From: Myxocyprinus asiaticus
Lineage: Eukaryota > Chordata > Actinopteri > Cypriniformes > Catostomidae
Assembly (NCBI RefSeq): GCF_019703515.2
Contig: NC_059373.1
Span: 20,112,281-20,176,280, forward strand
DNA: 64,000 nucleotides
Reading direction: 5' to 3'
In this document: one piece after another, positions 1 to 11,572 of the stretch
Layout of the letters: the number at the start of each line of letters is the position of its first letter
How positions within the stretch are numbered: position 1 is the stretch's first letter
Program-made: the position numbers and the translations under genes
The notes under the pieces: generated by a model
What the model saw: the letters and a program-made list of their open reading frames with translations, nothing else
Databases searched by the model: none
Told to the model about the DNA's origin: nothing

Positions 1-2330
1 ATTCACATTTGACTGAATTGCAAATCATAAATTGAAATGTAGTTCTCTGTGTTATGTTTGTATACACACTAAAACCCAAAAGGAATTATTTCAGTGTGAT
101 AGTGGATAGATGAAAAACAATTATCCTAACAAGGACACAATTGCCTTCTGCCTGTGAATCATTAAAATAACTTTTACATTTCTGGATAAATATTTATGGT
201 TGATGAATTATTATCTGAGTTGTGAATCTAAAGGACCAGGCTGAAAATGTTGACTGAAAAGTATTTCAGAGAAGTTACAGATTAAATGAAACAAATGTGT
301 AAAATGTAAAAAGGATACAAGCAATATCCAAGTGCTTGGATATCCCATTGGGAACTTTTGGTTCAGTTACCAGGAAGTAACCAGGAAACTGCACCAAACC
401 ACCTAAACACAGCCTAGAAAAAGGCATCCCTCAATTTCTTTGCCATAAACCAAAAAGGCTTCTTTTCAGCACCAACCAGGCCTTTTCATGTTGTTAAAAT
501 GAAAAGAATATATGTTGCAAAATACAGGGACATTGTGCACCTAAACCTGTTTCAATCTGCTGAAAACTTAGCTTGGGAGGATGTATCTTTCAGCTGGAGA
601 AATGATTGCTTAAGTAAAAAAAAAAAAAAAAGAAAAAAAAAAGGAAAAAAAGGTCCTATTTGAAACCTTTTGGGACTAATTGTGGTTCATAATCATCATC
701 TGAATAAAATAAGCCGGGAATTGTATGGGAAAACTAGTCAAAGCTAAACAATGTGCAAAGCTTCTATTATCCCAAAAGACTTACTGTAAAGCTGTCATAG
801 TTGCAAAAGGATGGATCTACAAATGTTTCACAAATTCAAAAAATCCCTCAGTGAGATGAAGTTAAACAGGTTTGGGATTGCTGTCTGCAATGGTGGACTT
901 GATTCGTAGCTCTTAATTCCTCTCGGACTACTCAATTAAGTTACTATAATATTTCATACATTATAGAAATTAAGAGAATTAATTGTGGTGGTGGAGTGAG
1001 CCAGAAGAATTGTTACAGGAGTGAGGATACAGCCATTTCTAAATATGTTGTGACTGAAAACATTAGATGAACACTCTCCTCCAAAACTTTTGTTTGTGAA
1101 TTCAGTTAAAATAGGGAAATACTTAAAATTACAGTAAATATACTGTTTGCATAAGTATTTTTATTTTTGTTAATTACAAATGAAAGTTGTTCAAATTTGG
1201 TAAAATTTTACTATAAGGTTCTACAATATATATTAACATCAATTAATGCAATAGGTATCATGATCTAACAATGGCAAATATGTATCTGGTAATTCATTTG
1301 GTTAATGTTAATTTGTAAACATCCTATTATTCATAATTGTAAATGTTAGTTCATAATGCACAATCGAATGTTAACATATACTAATGTTAATACTAAACAT
1401 TTATGTAAAAATGTATACAGTATGTAGAAATTAACCAAGTTTAATCAATTATGAATTGTTTATTGTTAGTTCATGTCAGCTATGGCATTACTGTAACTAA
1501 TGTTTACAAAACAACCTAATTGTAAAGTGCTACTTTATTAATTTGGTGTTCAAAAAACAAACATCAGATTATTACATCTGTAATTCAGTAAAGTGAGAAC
1601 TTTTGTTAGTGTTGCAGTTTTTAAAGTGATGCCTCTGTAAACAACACTTAGAAATGCAGCTCATTTGGCTTTGGTGACACAAAAAAGATGGTTTCTCATC
1701 ATTGTGTTTTATTGACTGCAAATCCTTGGTGTCTGTTTGTCTGACAGAGCTGCACTAAGCTCTGAGCCAAATCAGTATTGTTTGTCAGGTTTTGTGTGTC
1801 ATTTCATGCTGTCTTGGTTTCCCTTCTCACCCTATTCGGTATCCCCTGAGGTAAACTCAGTTTCATGGGTAGTTAAACTCAGGGGCCGAAAAGAGTGTCT
1901 TTTATACATTTGAAGGTACATACGCTTAATACATTACATACAGTATGTCTTTTGTATACACGGAGTACAATCTCACTGTCTCGACTTTAAGTGCATGATG
2001 CCTTTTGCCACCTTTAAAGTACACTATTAACTGAAAATTGTGAGGTTAAGAGGCAATGCATCCATTAGACTCTCACAGGCCTATTATGATTTGGACCTCA
2101 TATTAACATTAGTGCTCAAATGATAAATATATGTAAATACCAGGAAGAAAAATGTAATATCTGTCTGTTATCAAGTCGCTCAGAGCAGCATAACTCCTGA
2201 AAAATGATGCCTTTTATAGACATATTTGTCTTCTTATTGAGCATACAATGTTATATCCATGAAAATATATAACACATGTAAACCAGATTATAAATACTAG
2301 AAAAATAGAATAAGGAATAATTGACGATGG
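1..2330. other. AT-rich non-coding DNA, probable calcr intron
   Basis: No exon with acceptable splice sites or receptor-like sequence was seen. A poly-A-rich run sits near 617-652. Apart from the repeat at 1209-1535 nothing is recognised. Confidence 0.5.
1209..1535. repeat. interspersed repeat (MITE-like)
   Basis: Begins TACTATAAGGTTCTAC and ends with ATTGTAAAGTGCTAC, so its ends are loosely inverted. The inside is built of degenerate GTTAATGTTAA / AACTAACA motifs. This resembles a common fish repeat whose ends read GTAACACTTTACAATAAGG, recognised from memory only. Confidence 0.45.
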
Positions 2331-2339
2331 ACTGTTGAT

Positions 2340-3104
2340 TTGTTGAAAAATAATGCACACCCGAGGTGGTAATGTGGTCACAACGCACAGCAGAGTGACC
2401 ATTGCATCTCTGGTGTGCATTATTTTTCAACAACTCAACAGGCCGGAGTCAATTATTTCACTTATACCATGGTTACCATACCTTAAGACATCATTCAGTG
2501 TTTTACCTCAAGACATTTTCTGGTTTTCGTCCCTAAAACGTTCTTGTGAGTGGAACTATTTTCTTCCGCCACGGATTCAGCGTCTTGCTTTAATACAGTC
2601 CGAGCCTTCATTGCTAACTCGAAAACATCACGTTAGAACTAACAATGGAGGCTCGCACTGTTTTGCTGGAGCACTAACTGGAGCAATAATTTAGTGCATT
2701 TGTACATGTGTGTGTGATTTTGTATTTGAGGGATCACAAAAGAGAGACACTCAGAAAATGAGAGAGATCGCTTCTGGGATTACCTTTTTTGTTGCAGCTC
2801 TCGTCAGAAGTAACATCGCTTCAAAATCGCCAAGATGTGTGTCGCCATATTCCCGTTATAAACCTTAATAACTTTTTCATCCCCACTGAGATGCAGGAGT
2901 GCGCTGACATGACAACTCTGTTTTACTCTCATGAGTATGTTTGGGCCTAAGTGTGTGCGTTATGCATGTAATGTGTGTCCACGTGTATGAGAGCTTAAGA
3001 GAGAGGGAGGGGGAGTGCGAGTTTTTCCCCACAGATATTTCAGATAATATAGAAACTGTTGTATTGATCAAGTGTATCTAACTTTAATACAGCTCAAGCC
3101 TCAA

Positions 3105-3154
<50 letters not shown>

Positions 3155-3350
3155 TGCATGGGAGACGAGGGAGCGCGAGGGCTCTTTTAACCAAAATTGA
3201 AATAAATGTAGGGTATTTTAGACATTGTTTAGACTGTTATGCGGTCAAGACCTGGAACTACTTCATAGCCGTGCGTTTCCTTCGAAAAATAATTGCACAC
3301 CTTAGAACGTCCATCAACCAATCAGAATCAGAAATTTAACAGACCCGTGG
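2340..3350. repeat. possible non-autonomous DNA element with a terminal hairpin
   Basis: A near-perfect small palindrome lies at its left: GTTGAAAAATAATGCACACC (2343-2362) against GGTGTGCATTATTTTTCAAC (about 2413-2432). A related motif, CGAAAAATAATTGCACACC, recurs near 3283-3301. The interior is non-coding and includes a TG microsatellite. Boundaries are uncertain. Confidence 0.35.
3109..3152. repeat. (TG)n microsatellite
   Basis: About 22 uninterrupted TG units. Confidence 0.95.
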
Positions 3351-4182
3351 TATAAGCACTGTTATTTGAATATTTGGATGCTCCTATCTATGGCTTCATT
3401 CATTGTATGATTAAGCTGGAATTGTGCTATATCATATTTTATTGTCTGAATTGAGCTATAGTACTATACACGTGTCAGGGCCAAATTTTGCTCAGTATGC
3501 AAGAAACGTTTTGAAATATTACATATATTCGCAAATGTAAATATTTTTAATGTCTCAAATAACATCATGACAGATGACACATCACATGTAAAAAAATTGT
3601 GTTCGGCAGGTTCTGTACAATTTCTGGAAGTGTGACATAGCAACGCTTGTTTTTATGGTACAGTTGTGATATTTACTGATCTGATCTCCTGATATGTCAG
3701 AGTCGTAATGTTGTCTTATTGAGTCCAGATGTGGTGCTCACAGAGCTATGTGACAGATACAGCTGCACCATGTGCCCCTGTTTATGCCCTCCAACTAATG
3801 GCAGAAAGTTTTGGTTAGGAGTATGGGAAATAGCTTTGGAAAATGAGCTCCCATCCCTCCATTGCTCCAGGTACAGTTTGCACTCAGGATGATCTCTGCT
3901 GAGAATTTTCAGGCTAAATTGAATGAAATCATATGAGTAGCATGACTTTTTTTAAATTGACTTTATTGTACAAGATTCTGTGGGCATCTGTTCAAGATGA
4001 TTTTATTTTAATCTTTGGTTGTTGCAAAATACATCTAACAAACCCTGTATTTGTATATAGAGATAGCTGTTGCACGTATGAGCTTATTTTACATCCCACA
4101 TTTGCCTTTAAGTATTTAACAGCTCTGACTAACAACATAACATTTATTACTTGAATTTAAAAAAAATCACAAAAATCACAAA
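3351..4182. other. non-coding, nothing recognised
   Basis: AT-rich intronic DNA. The short open frames here show no family resemblance. Confidence 0.5.
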
Positions 4183-4711
4183 TCCCAGGAGATCAGCAGT
4201 TACAGAAATACTCAAACCAGCCTGTCTGGCACCAACAATCATGCCACGGTCCAAATTTTTTCACTTTTTTTCCCCATTCTGATGGTTGATGTGAACATTA
4301 ACTGAAGCTCCTGACCCATATCTGAATGATTTTATGCACTGCACTGCTGCCACACGATTGACTGATTAGATAATCACATGGATGATTGTTGGTGCCAGAT
4401 GGGCTGGTTTGAGTATTTCTGTAACTGCTGATCTCCTGCGATTTTCATGCACAACAGTCTCAAGAATTTACTCCAAATGGTTCCAGAAACAAAAAACATC
4501 CAGTGAGCGGCAGTTCTGTGGACAGAAATGCCTTGTTGATGAGAGAGGTCAACAGAGAATGGCCAGACTAAGTCTACAGTAACTCAGATAACCGCTCTGT
4601 ACAATTGTGGTGAGAATGCTATTCTGAGATGCGGGTTAGTGCTGTTTTGGTGGCACGAGGGGGACCTACACAATATTAGGCAGGTGGTTTTAATGTTGTG
4701 GCTGATCAGTG
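4183..4711 (+). mobile_element. rearranged Tc1/mariner remnant with inverted 5' segment
   Basis: 4382-4582 reads as a transposase N-terminal helix-turn-helix fragment (GARWAGLSISVTADLLRFS ... VDERGQQRMARL). The right end GGTTTTAATGTTGTGGCTGATCAGTG, split here as a recognised Tc1-type terminus, stops at 4711 before TA. To the left, 4190-4250 is an inverted copy of the segment at about 4381-4435 (GATCAGCAGTTACAGAAATACTC against GAGTATTTCTGTAACTGCTGATC), so a piece of the 5' end was joined head to head. No catalytic DDE region remains. It belongs to the same or a close family as the fold-back at 41898-43060. Confidence 0.7.
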
Positions 4712-5890
4712 TATATATCAAGAAAAGGAAAAATAAAGCCAGTATTTCAATAATGTGCCAAGAAATATATTATTATATAGAAAACGTCATGGTTACTTTC
4801 GTAACCTCCGTTCCCTGATGGAGGGAACAAGACGTTGTGTTGATGTAGTGACACTAGGGGTCACTCTTGGGAGCCCCAAACACCTCTGATTTTTTGAAAA
4901 AAGGCCAATGAGAATTGGCGAGTGGAATTTGCATGCCACTCCCCCGGACATACTGGTATAAAAGGATCTGGTATGCAACCACTCATTCAGGTTTTGTGCT
5001 GAGGAGCCGAGACCAGGTCCCGGCCATTTCAGTGGGTAGTTCAGCGTTGTGGCAAGAGGGACACAATGTCTCATTCCCTTCATCAGAGAACGGAGGTTAC
5101 GAAAGTAACCATGACGTTCCCTATCTGTCACTCACTCGACATTGTGTCGATGTAGTAACACTAGGGGTTCCTATACAAAACACCACAACTATCTGAACTG
5201 TGTTACGTGAACTGGCGGTGTGTGACGGGAAGACCGCTTTTTGCCTCATAGCCAGCGCACCAGGCCATCACGTAACCTCCCCCAAAGCTCTTATGAGCGT
5301 CGAACGGTCCATCAGGAACAAGTCGACTGCCCAACTATAGGGACAGGCTAGCCCAGCCGAGGCCACTTTCCCTCTCTTTTTCTCCCCAAAAAGAGTGGAA
5401 TTTGTTAACTGACTGGGAGCCATAAGTGTCTGCGCCCAAAAAGGGGGAGGGGGGTATTTTTAGTGGAATACGTCACATGGTCTTACCAAGTCTTGTCGGA
5501 AGTATGTCATGTGGAGAGGTCCCATGGTAGGTCCTACCCGAAGGGGGAGGAGATTCTACAGAGCATAGCGACCGGGGACAGAGGGGCCTCTGCCCAAAGA
5601 AGACGCAGTTTGCCGACAGGGAAACTATTTTGCGGAAGATATCACATGGGGTCGCCTTCGGAGAACCAGCACATGTGGAGCACTTACCTCAGTAGAGGGG
5701 CTCATTAACGCACGTACTGGGCAGGTCAGCAAGTTTCTCTGCAAACTCAACTGCCAGAGGGCTAAGGAGAAATGTCATCCAGGGATCACAGTCTGTGAAC
5801 ACGACTGGGAGTCAAGAGCGCACGTCTTCACCTCAAGGGAGGGGAAAGGCGCTATGCGCAAGTGGTACACCCGGCCAGCTGTCCAGGAAC

Positions 5891-6442
5891 TTACCTGCTC
5901 GTGCCTGCCAATACACGGGACGAGATCAGCTCAACCCGGAGATTGTAGAACCTCGCAAAGGTGTTGGGTGTTGCCCAGCCCGCTGCTCTGCAGATGTCTG
6001 CCAAAGAGTTGCCACTGGCCAGGGCCCAGGAGGCTGCCACAGTCCTGGTAGAGTGGGCTCGTAACCCTGCAGGGGGTGGCACGTCCTGAGCCTGATATGC
6101 CATTGCGATGGCGTCAAAGACCCAGTGGGTGATCCTCTGTTTGGAGACAGCACTTCCTTTCCACTGTCCACCAAAGCAGACAAAGAGCTGCTCAGAGCTT
6201 CTAAGGCTCTGCGTGCAATCCAAATAGATGCGTAAAGCTCGCACCAGACACAGCAACGCCAAGGCTGGGTCTGCCTCCTCCTGGGGCAGTGCTTGCTGGT
6301 TCACCACCTGATCCCTAAAAGGGGCCGTGGGAACCTTGGGCACATAGCCCAGTCGGGGTCTCAGGATCACGTGAGAGTAACTGCTGGGCAAAGTCCTCGA
6401 CAGCGTCGCCAAACAGGCCAACCTGGGAAATGGGGGCGTCAA
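5891..6442 (-). pseudogene. DIRS tyrosine recombinase domain (joined to gag by deletion)
   Basis: The 183-codon open frame is recombinase-like from about residue 24 (HVILRPRLGYVPKVPTAPF). It contains LLCLVRALRIYLD with the likely first catalytic Arg. LRAHSTR follows at residues 127-133 (His130, Arg133) and CRAAGWATPNTFARFYNL at 151-168, with the Tyr166 nucleophile. Residues 1-23 are gag sequence read in a different frame, so this frame is chimeric by deletion rather than a true gene. It has no stop inside the recombinase portion. Confidence 0.8.
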
Positions 6443-7100
6443 GGAACCGTGCCTTGTCCGCCTCTCCCATCTCGACCAAGTGGAGCCAAAGGCACTCCTG
6501 GACCACCAGGGTGGACTTCATCTGCCCGAGAGACCACGGCGTGACCTTCATCACCCGGAGAGCGAGGTCGGTCGCCGAGCGCAGTTCCTGCATCAATCCC
6601 GGGTCAGAACTACCCTCGTGCAGTTCTTTTAGCACCTTGGCTTGGTGTACCATTGGTGTGCCCGCGCCAGGTGGCAGCGCTCTGCGGACACAAGTGCACC
6701 GTGAGCACCTTATCCACCTGGGGGATCACCGAATACCCCCTGACCGCTCCACCATCGAGGGTTGTGAGAGTGGGGGAGCTGAAAGACCGGGACCGGGCAG
6801 TAAAAGGTGCCTCCCACGATCTTGTCAGCTCCACATGCACTTCCGGGAAGAAAGGAACATGGGCAGAGCGTCAAACCCGTAGGTAGAAGGACCGGTGCGG
6901 AGAGCCACTGGGGTGGCTTGCTTTCTTACGAAAACAAGCCGCAACGTTGCCATGGTCATGTTCTCGCAATGAGGACATGACTCATCCACGAACGATGTCT
7001 CCGCGTGGGCAGTGCCCAGACACATAAGACAGCAATCGTGGCCGTCAGAAGCGGAGAGATAACGACCGCAACCAGGAATAACACACAAACGGAAAGGCAT
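6366..7100 (-). pseudogene. DIRS gag-like ORF1, frameshifted
   Basis: Three consecutive frames carry recognisable DIRS ORF1 sequence. About 7100-6825 has the cysteine-rich RLCVIPGCGRYLSASDGHD ... CLMCLG ... CPHCENM. About 6840-6660 has LDGGAVRGYSVIPQVDK and VHLCPQSAATW. About 6653-6366 has ELRSATDLALR, WLHLVEMGEADKARFLDAP and GLFGDAVEDFAQQLL. Two frameshifts separate them, so the product is broken. The third frame runs straight into recombinase sequence at the deletion point. Confidence 0.8.
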
Positions 7101-7490
7101 CTTTAAAATGACGTTCCGTGTGTGCTGCTCTTTTTGTGAATAAAAATATACGCTTTTAGAATATACTCTCTTATTTTCGCTCTGCCGAAGCGCCCAGGGG
7201 CGTTCTCTGCACTCCACGGGTGCAGAGGGGGAGAAGCCACTTAAATGCGCTGTAAATCCAGCAGTTTTAAGGTGCGTCTTTGGAGGGAATTGAATTCAGT
7301 GCACTGAATACAACCGCTCGGCTCTGAAGAGAAAATATGAATGAGTGGTTGCATACCAGCTCCTTTTATACCCGTACGTCCGGGGGAGTGGCATGCATTT
7401 TTTTTCAAAAAAGCAGAGGTGTTTGTGGCTCCCATGAGTGACCCCTAGTGTCACTACATCGACACAACCTTGAGTGAGTGACAGATAGGT

Positions 7491-8789
7491 AACATATTGT
7501 TATGTATTAAATATATTAAAATGTGCAATTTGCAAAACTATAAAAAGTATAGTTTCAGTCCTGGATGCTGATTGGTCAACAGCCTTTCTTTGTCTCCAAG
7601 TCACTATTTGTATCACTAAACAGCACCCATAGCTGACCTTTATTTTTGTTGCATAGCAATGTTCTGTTTATTGCTTTGCATCATACCTAAAAACGCCCTA
7701 TAGCCGTGATTGTATCACACAATTTTAATATAAATATCAATACACATTATTTAAATCTATTTTGAGCTTACAATGTCATATGCAAAGTCATTAATAATAT
7801 GCAAAATCATTCATTAGCAGTTTCAGCTCCCTATAAATCATTGCATATCACCTCTGAAGTCCAGTTCGATCACTTTTTCTTAATCGTACAGGGTTTCATA
7901 AATTCAACTCTAATATAATCCATCGCAAACAGACTGAAGCTTTTATTTTCTGTCACTAAGTACTACATGATTGAAAACAGCAAGCATTTGACAATCACAT
8001 TATTTGAACGGCAGCCAGAATACTGCCTCAAGTGGCACATAATTTATTGTTCTTTTTACTTCATTAAAGCCTTAAAGGGCTTGTTTGTTAAATGAAGTGT
8101 GGAGATGCAAGTGCTTTGTTTTTATTAGTATATTCAAAGCTGTATTCTTAAATTTTTTTCAATATTCATTACTTGACAGGCAACATCCCTCCTCATAGGG
8201 TTCTAGTTACCTTTGTTTCATTATAGGTAAAGTGTGTTATTTTTTTAATGTTAAAATACTTTTTACTATCCCAGCTTAATGTGCAGAGACAACTATAAAT
8301 TAATTAAATTATAAAGTAACAGTAAATGATAAATTAATTCAATGTTCAAGAAACCTGTTCGAAAGCAGATTATTTTTGCAATTCCATTTGGTGACACTAA
8401 TGGTGCAGAAATGTATCCCTTCACCTTTAAACAACCAATGGCATGAATGAATGGCCTCATTTATGCATTCTTTTATGTACAGTTTATACCTTTACAAAAA
8501 GAATATGTTGAGCGTGAAACTTGAAATTGCTGTGAAAATGCAGGAGGAACATGCGGGGACTTAAAATTTCCGCAAGGTTTAATCAGTTCTTCACAGTAAG
8601 AAACAGCTTCATCTGTGATTATGTAGACACAGCATGCACCTAAAGATAAACATACTTTACAAACTTTGAAATTGTTTATCAAAAACCCATCCGGAAATAA
8701 CATGCCAAACTGAATTACTCTGCAAAATGTTGTGCAGTTGCATCTGTCAAAAATGATCTGTCATTAATATTTCTTTATTTCTCATGCAG
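7491..8789. other. calcr intron, nothing recognised
   Basis: AT-rich and non-coding up to the acceptor at 8788-8789. Confidence 0.5.
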
Positions 8790-8916
8790 GAGTCTGAGCT
8801 GTCAGAGAATCACACTGCACAAGAACTTATTCTTCTCCTATGTGCTCAATTCAGCCTTCACCATCGTCAACCTCATAACTGTGGTCAACAACCCCAAAGT
8901 GGTGCAGAGGAATCCG
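8790..8916 (+). CDS. calcr: calcr exon: intracellular loop 1, TM2, extracellular loop 1
   Basis: Acceptor tgcag at 8785-8789. The exon opens with one base completing a split codon (phase 2), then reads [12 protein letters not shown] (loop 1), a hydrophobic TM2 ([15 protein letters not shown]) and [10 protein letters not shown] (loop 1 outside). The donor GTTTGT follows at 8917. The downstream intron is 3859 bp and carries a SINE that begins only 64 bp past this donor. Confidence 0.92.
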
Positions 8917-11540
8917 GTTTGTCCCTTTCACCTCCACTTCCCACATCATCACTGTCACTTCCAGCAGTTTTACATTTATTTTTTTTATTTAGTTTTTTGT
9001 TTTTAATTTTATCCCCTTTTCTCCCAATTTGGAATGCCCAATTTCCACTACTTAGTAGGTCCTCGCGGTGGCGTGGTTACTCACCTCAATCTGGGTGGCG
9101 TAGGACAAGTATCAGTTGCCTCTGCTTCTGAGACAGTCAATCCATGCATCTTATCACGTGGCTCGCTGTGCATGACACCGCGGAGACTGACAGCACGTGG
9201 AGGCTCATGCTACTCTCCTCGATCCAAGCGCAATTTACCACACACCCCAATGAGAGTGAGAACCACTAATCGCGACCACAAGGAGGTTACCCCATGTGAC
9301 TCTACCCTCCCTAGCAACCGGGCCAATTTGGTTGCTTAGGAGACTTGGCTGGAGTCACTCAGCATTCCCTGGATTCGAACTTGCGACTCCAGGGGTGGTA
9401 GTTAGCATCAATACTCGCTGAGATACCTAGGCCCCCAGTTTTACATTTATTAAAAATGAGGACAAAGCGTAATCACAAGCTGATCCAGATATTATAAAAA
9501 TGTGTTGGTGCCTTCATAAAAGATACATTCTTGAATTTTGGAGATCACTGTGAAAGTTCCCATGTTTCACTTATGAAGGAGGAAGGGGACCTGGTGAACA
9601 GTCCACATGAGTCTTTATTCACAAAACTTTTAAGCGTAACACTTAACGCGCACACACAAGACTGCTTCGTATGTCACTCTGGACCACCCTTATATCCCTC
9701 TCCAGCTCTCACTGCAACACAAAACAACTGTTAAAAATAATTTCCCACAGTTGTCAATCCTTAACGCTCTTCCTCTCCCGGCCTCGCTCTCCACAAACGT
9801 CGCTTGGCCACACCCCCATCTCCACAATCACTTAGGAAGATTTTGATAGCAAAATCAAAATCAAGTCTTGTTTTCAAGTAAAATATCTTAAATCTTAAAA
9901 AGAAGATGCATTTAGTTGAGAAGCAAAATAGTTTAAGATACTAAGACATGCTTTCTGAGAATATAATTTATATTAAATATAGTTTATTTTTATAACCCCA
10001 CTGGCCTTTTTGTCTTGTTTTAAGCAAAAACCTCACTACATTTTTGCTAGATTTGTGCTTTAAACAGGGTTATCAGCAAGAGCGGAGTTAAGAAAGATTA
10101 ACTTCATTCAAGATTAAGAATATTTTGTGAAAACAAGTGTTAATATCTTAATATAATTTTGTTTTTCGGCCAAATGTATCTTTTTTTAAAGGATGTTTAT
10201 TTTTACTGTAAAAAAAGATAAAGCACTGATAAAGAAAGATTTGCGGTATACTGTATGATGTATTTGGCATGTCTAAGGTATGGGTTTTACACTTCAAAAG
10301 AAACATTTTTTGCACACCACAAACGTTTTGCAGTATTTAATTCTCACTATATTTTCATAGCATGGGATTTCTGTTTGGAATATGATATTTTCAGGTTTTG
10401 CTCTCTATGGAGGAATGTATAAATCTGCCACACAGGAATGCACTGAATGATCTAAGAGGTGTTTTTTTCAGGATACAGGCTGGTTTGTGACCACTTGAAG
10501 ACGGGGATGTGGTTCAAGAAAAACAAGCTTTTTGCTACTGTACCTAAGTGATTCAGGAGATATGGAAAAAAATATAAAACTGAGACACACTCTAGTGAGA
10601 GTTTGCACCATACTGTTCCTGGTTTGTAAAGTTTTGAAAGGACTGCTGTGCAGCAGGGGCGTATTCTTGGAGTTTTAGCAAGTTCATAGTGATAGTGTAT
10701 ACTCACATGAGTATATTGGTTTGTGTCTGAGAGATACATTATCACATTCACTTCCCATTTAAAAACCAGACTCATTCACTGTCTCTCAAAATGTTTTTGA
10801 GAGTAGATAAGTTTCATCCTAACTGATACCTTTTCCAAATTATGTCTGTTTTGTATGGGCAGTTTAGATGTCTTGGCTAAATGCACATTACTTTGAGGGG
10901 TGAATGAGAGCTGCATTCTGTACGTTTAATATACGTTATCCTTGTTTAGCTGGGTGAACAAGCTACCTCAATTTTTCCTTTCAACTCCATGGTGTTTAGT
11001 TCAAACAGTCAGTAGAAATGCATCCTCAGGTCTCAAGGAGAAGAGGTTACAGACAAGGCTTAGCCACTGTAGTTTAGACTTAAACCCTAAGTTTTGACAA
11101 CTGCTTTGCTTAGTCTGACAAGAATGCCATTAAACGTCAAGGACATCTGAATAGGTGAAGGAGCCTTGACTTTAATGGAAAGTTAAGTCCAGAGAATAAT
11201 ATGCGTGTGGATGTGTTGCCATTTGTGTGGGTGCAGGAGGCAGGGGAACGTAAGGCTATGGACATATGGTAGAAAGTTCATCAGGAAGACTTGGTTGTTT
11301 GGCAGTGTGATCCAGGCCAGGGCTCAGCGAGTTTAGATTTATATTTTTGCCAGCATTTCTAATTAAATCAGCACACATGTTCTTAGAAAGGAGCCAGACA
11401 GCTCAAGCTTTTCAGAGCAAGGGAATGTCTAGGCCAAGTTAAAGAGCACAAACTGGTGTTTCTATAATGAACATGAATGGGGATTTTATGTTGTCAAAAC
11501 TAGTAACACTACACAAAAAGACTGGTTTAAAGGCTTCGTT

Positions 11541-11572
<32 letters not shown>

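Larger units (their letters stand above)
4784..7490 (-). mobile_element. DIRS-type retrotransposon with internal deletion
   Basis: DIRS elements use a tyrosine recombinase instead of an integrase. This copy is read on the - strand: gag-like ORF1 pieces at 7100-6366 and a tyrosine-recombinase domain at about 6369-5891. The reverse transcriptase, RNase H and methyltransferase-like regions are absent. Inverted terminal repeats are clear: TGATGTAGTGACACTAGGGG near 4841-4860 and its inverted partner near 7440-7465, with TGGTATGCAACCACTCATTC near 4970 and its inverse near 7350. The right tip (GAGTGAGTGACAGATAGG) also matches, inverted, the internal stretch at 5117-5170, as expected for the internal complementary region of DIRS elements. 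A further inverted pair lies at 4786-4825 and 5070-5112. The region is visibly GC-richer than the surrounding intron. Confidence 0.85.

Noticed and set aside
5463..6882. Several + strand open frames of 80-150 codons in the GC-rich block
   Set aside because: They are antisense shadows of the DIRS gag and recombinase, which read on the - strand.
1..8789. Earlier calcr exons (ectodomain, TM1)
   Set aside because: None found with both splice sites and receptor sequence; they are taken to lie upstream of the window.
9360..9435. A tRNA gene on the - strand
   Set aside because: A and B boxes are present but the cloverleaf is not complete and the sequence is the head of a SINE with target duplications. 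The same holds for 50020-50090 and 63202-63275.
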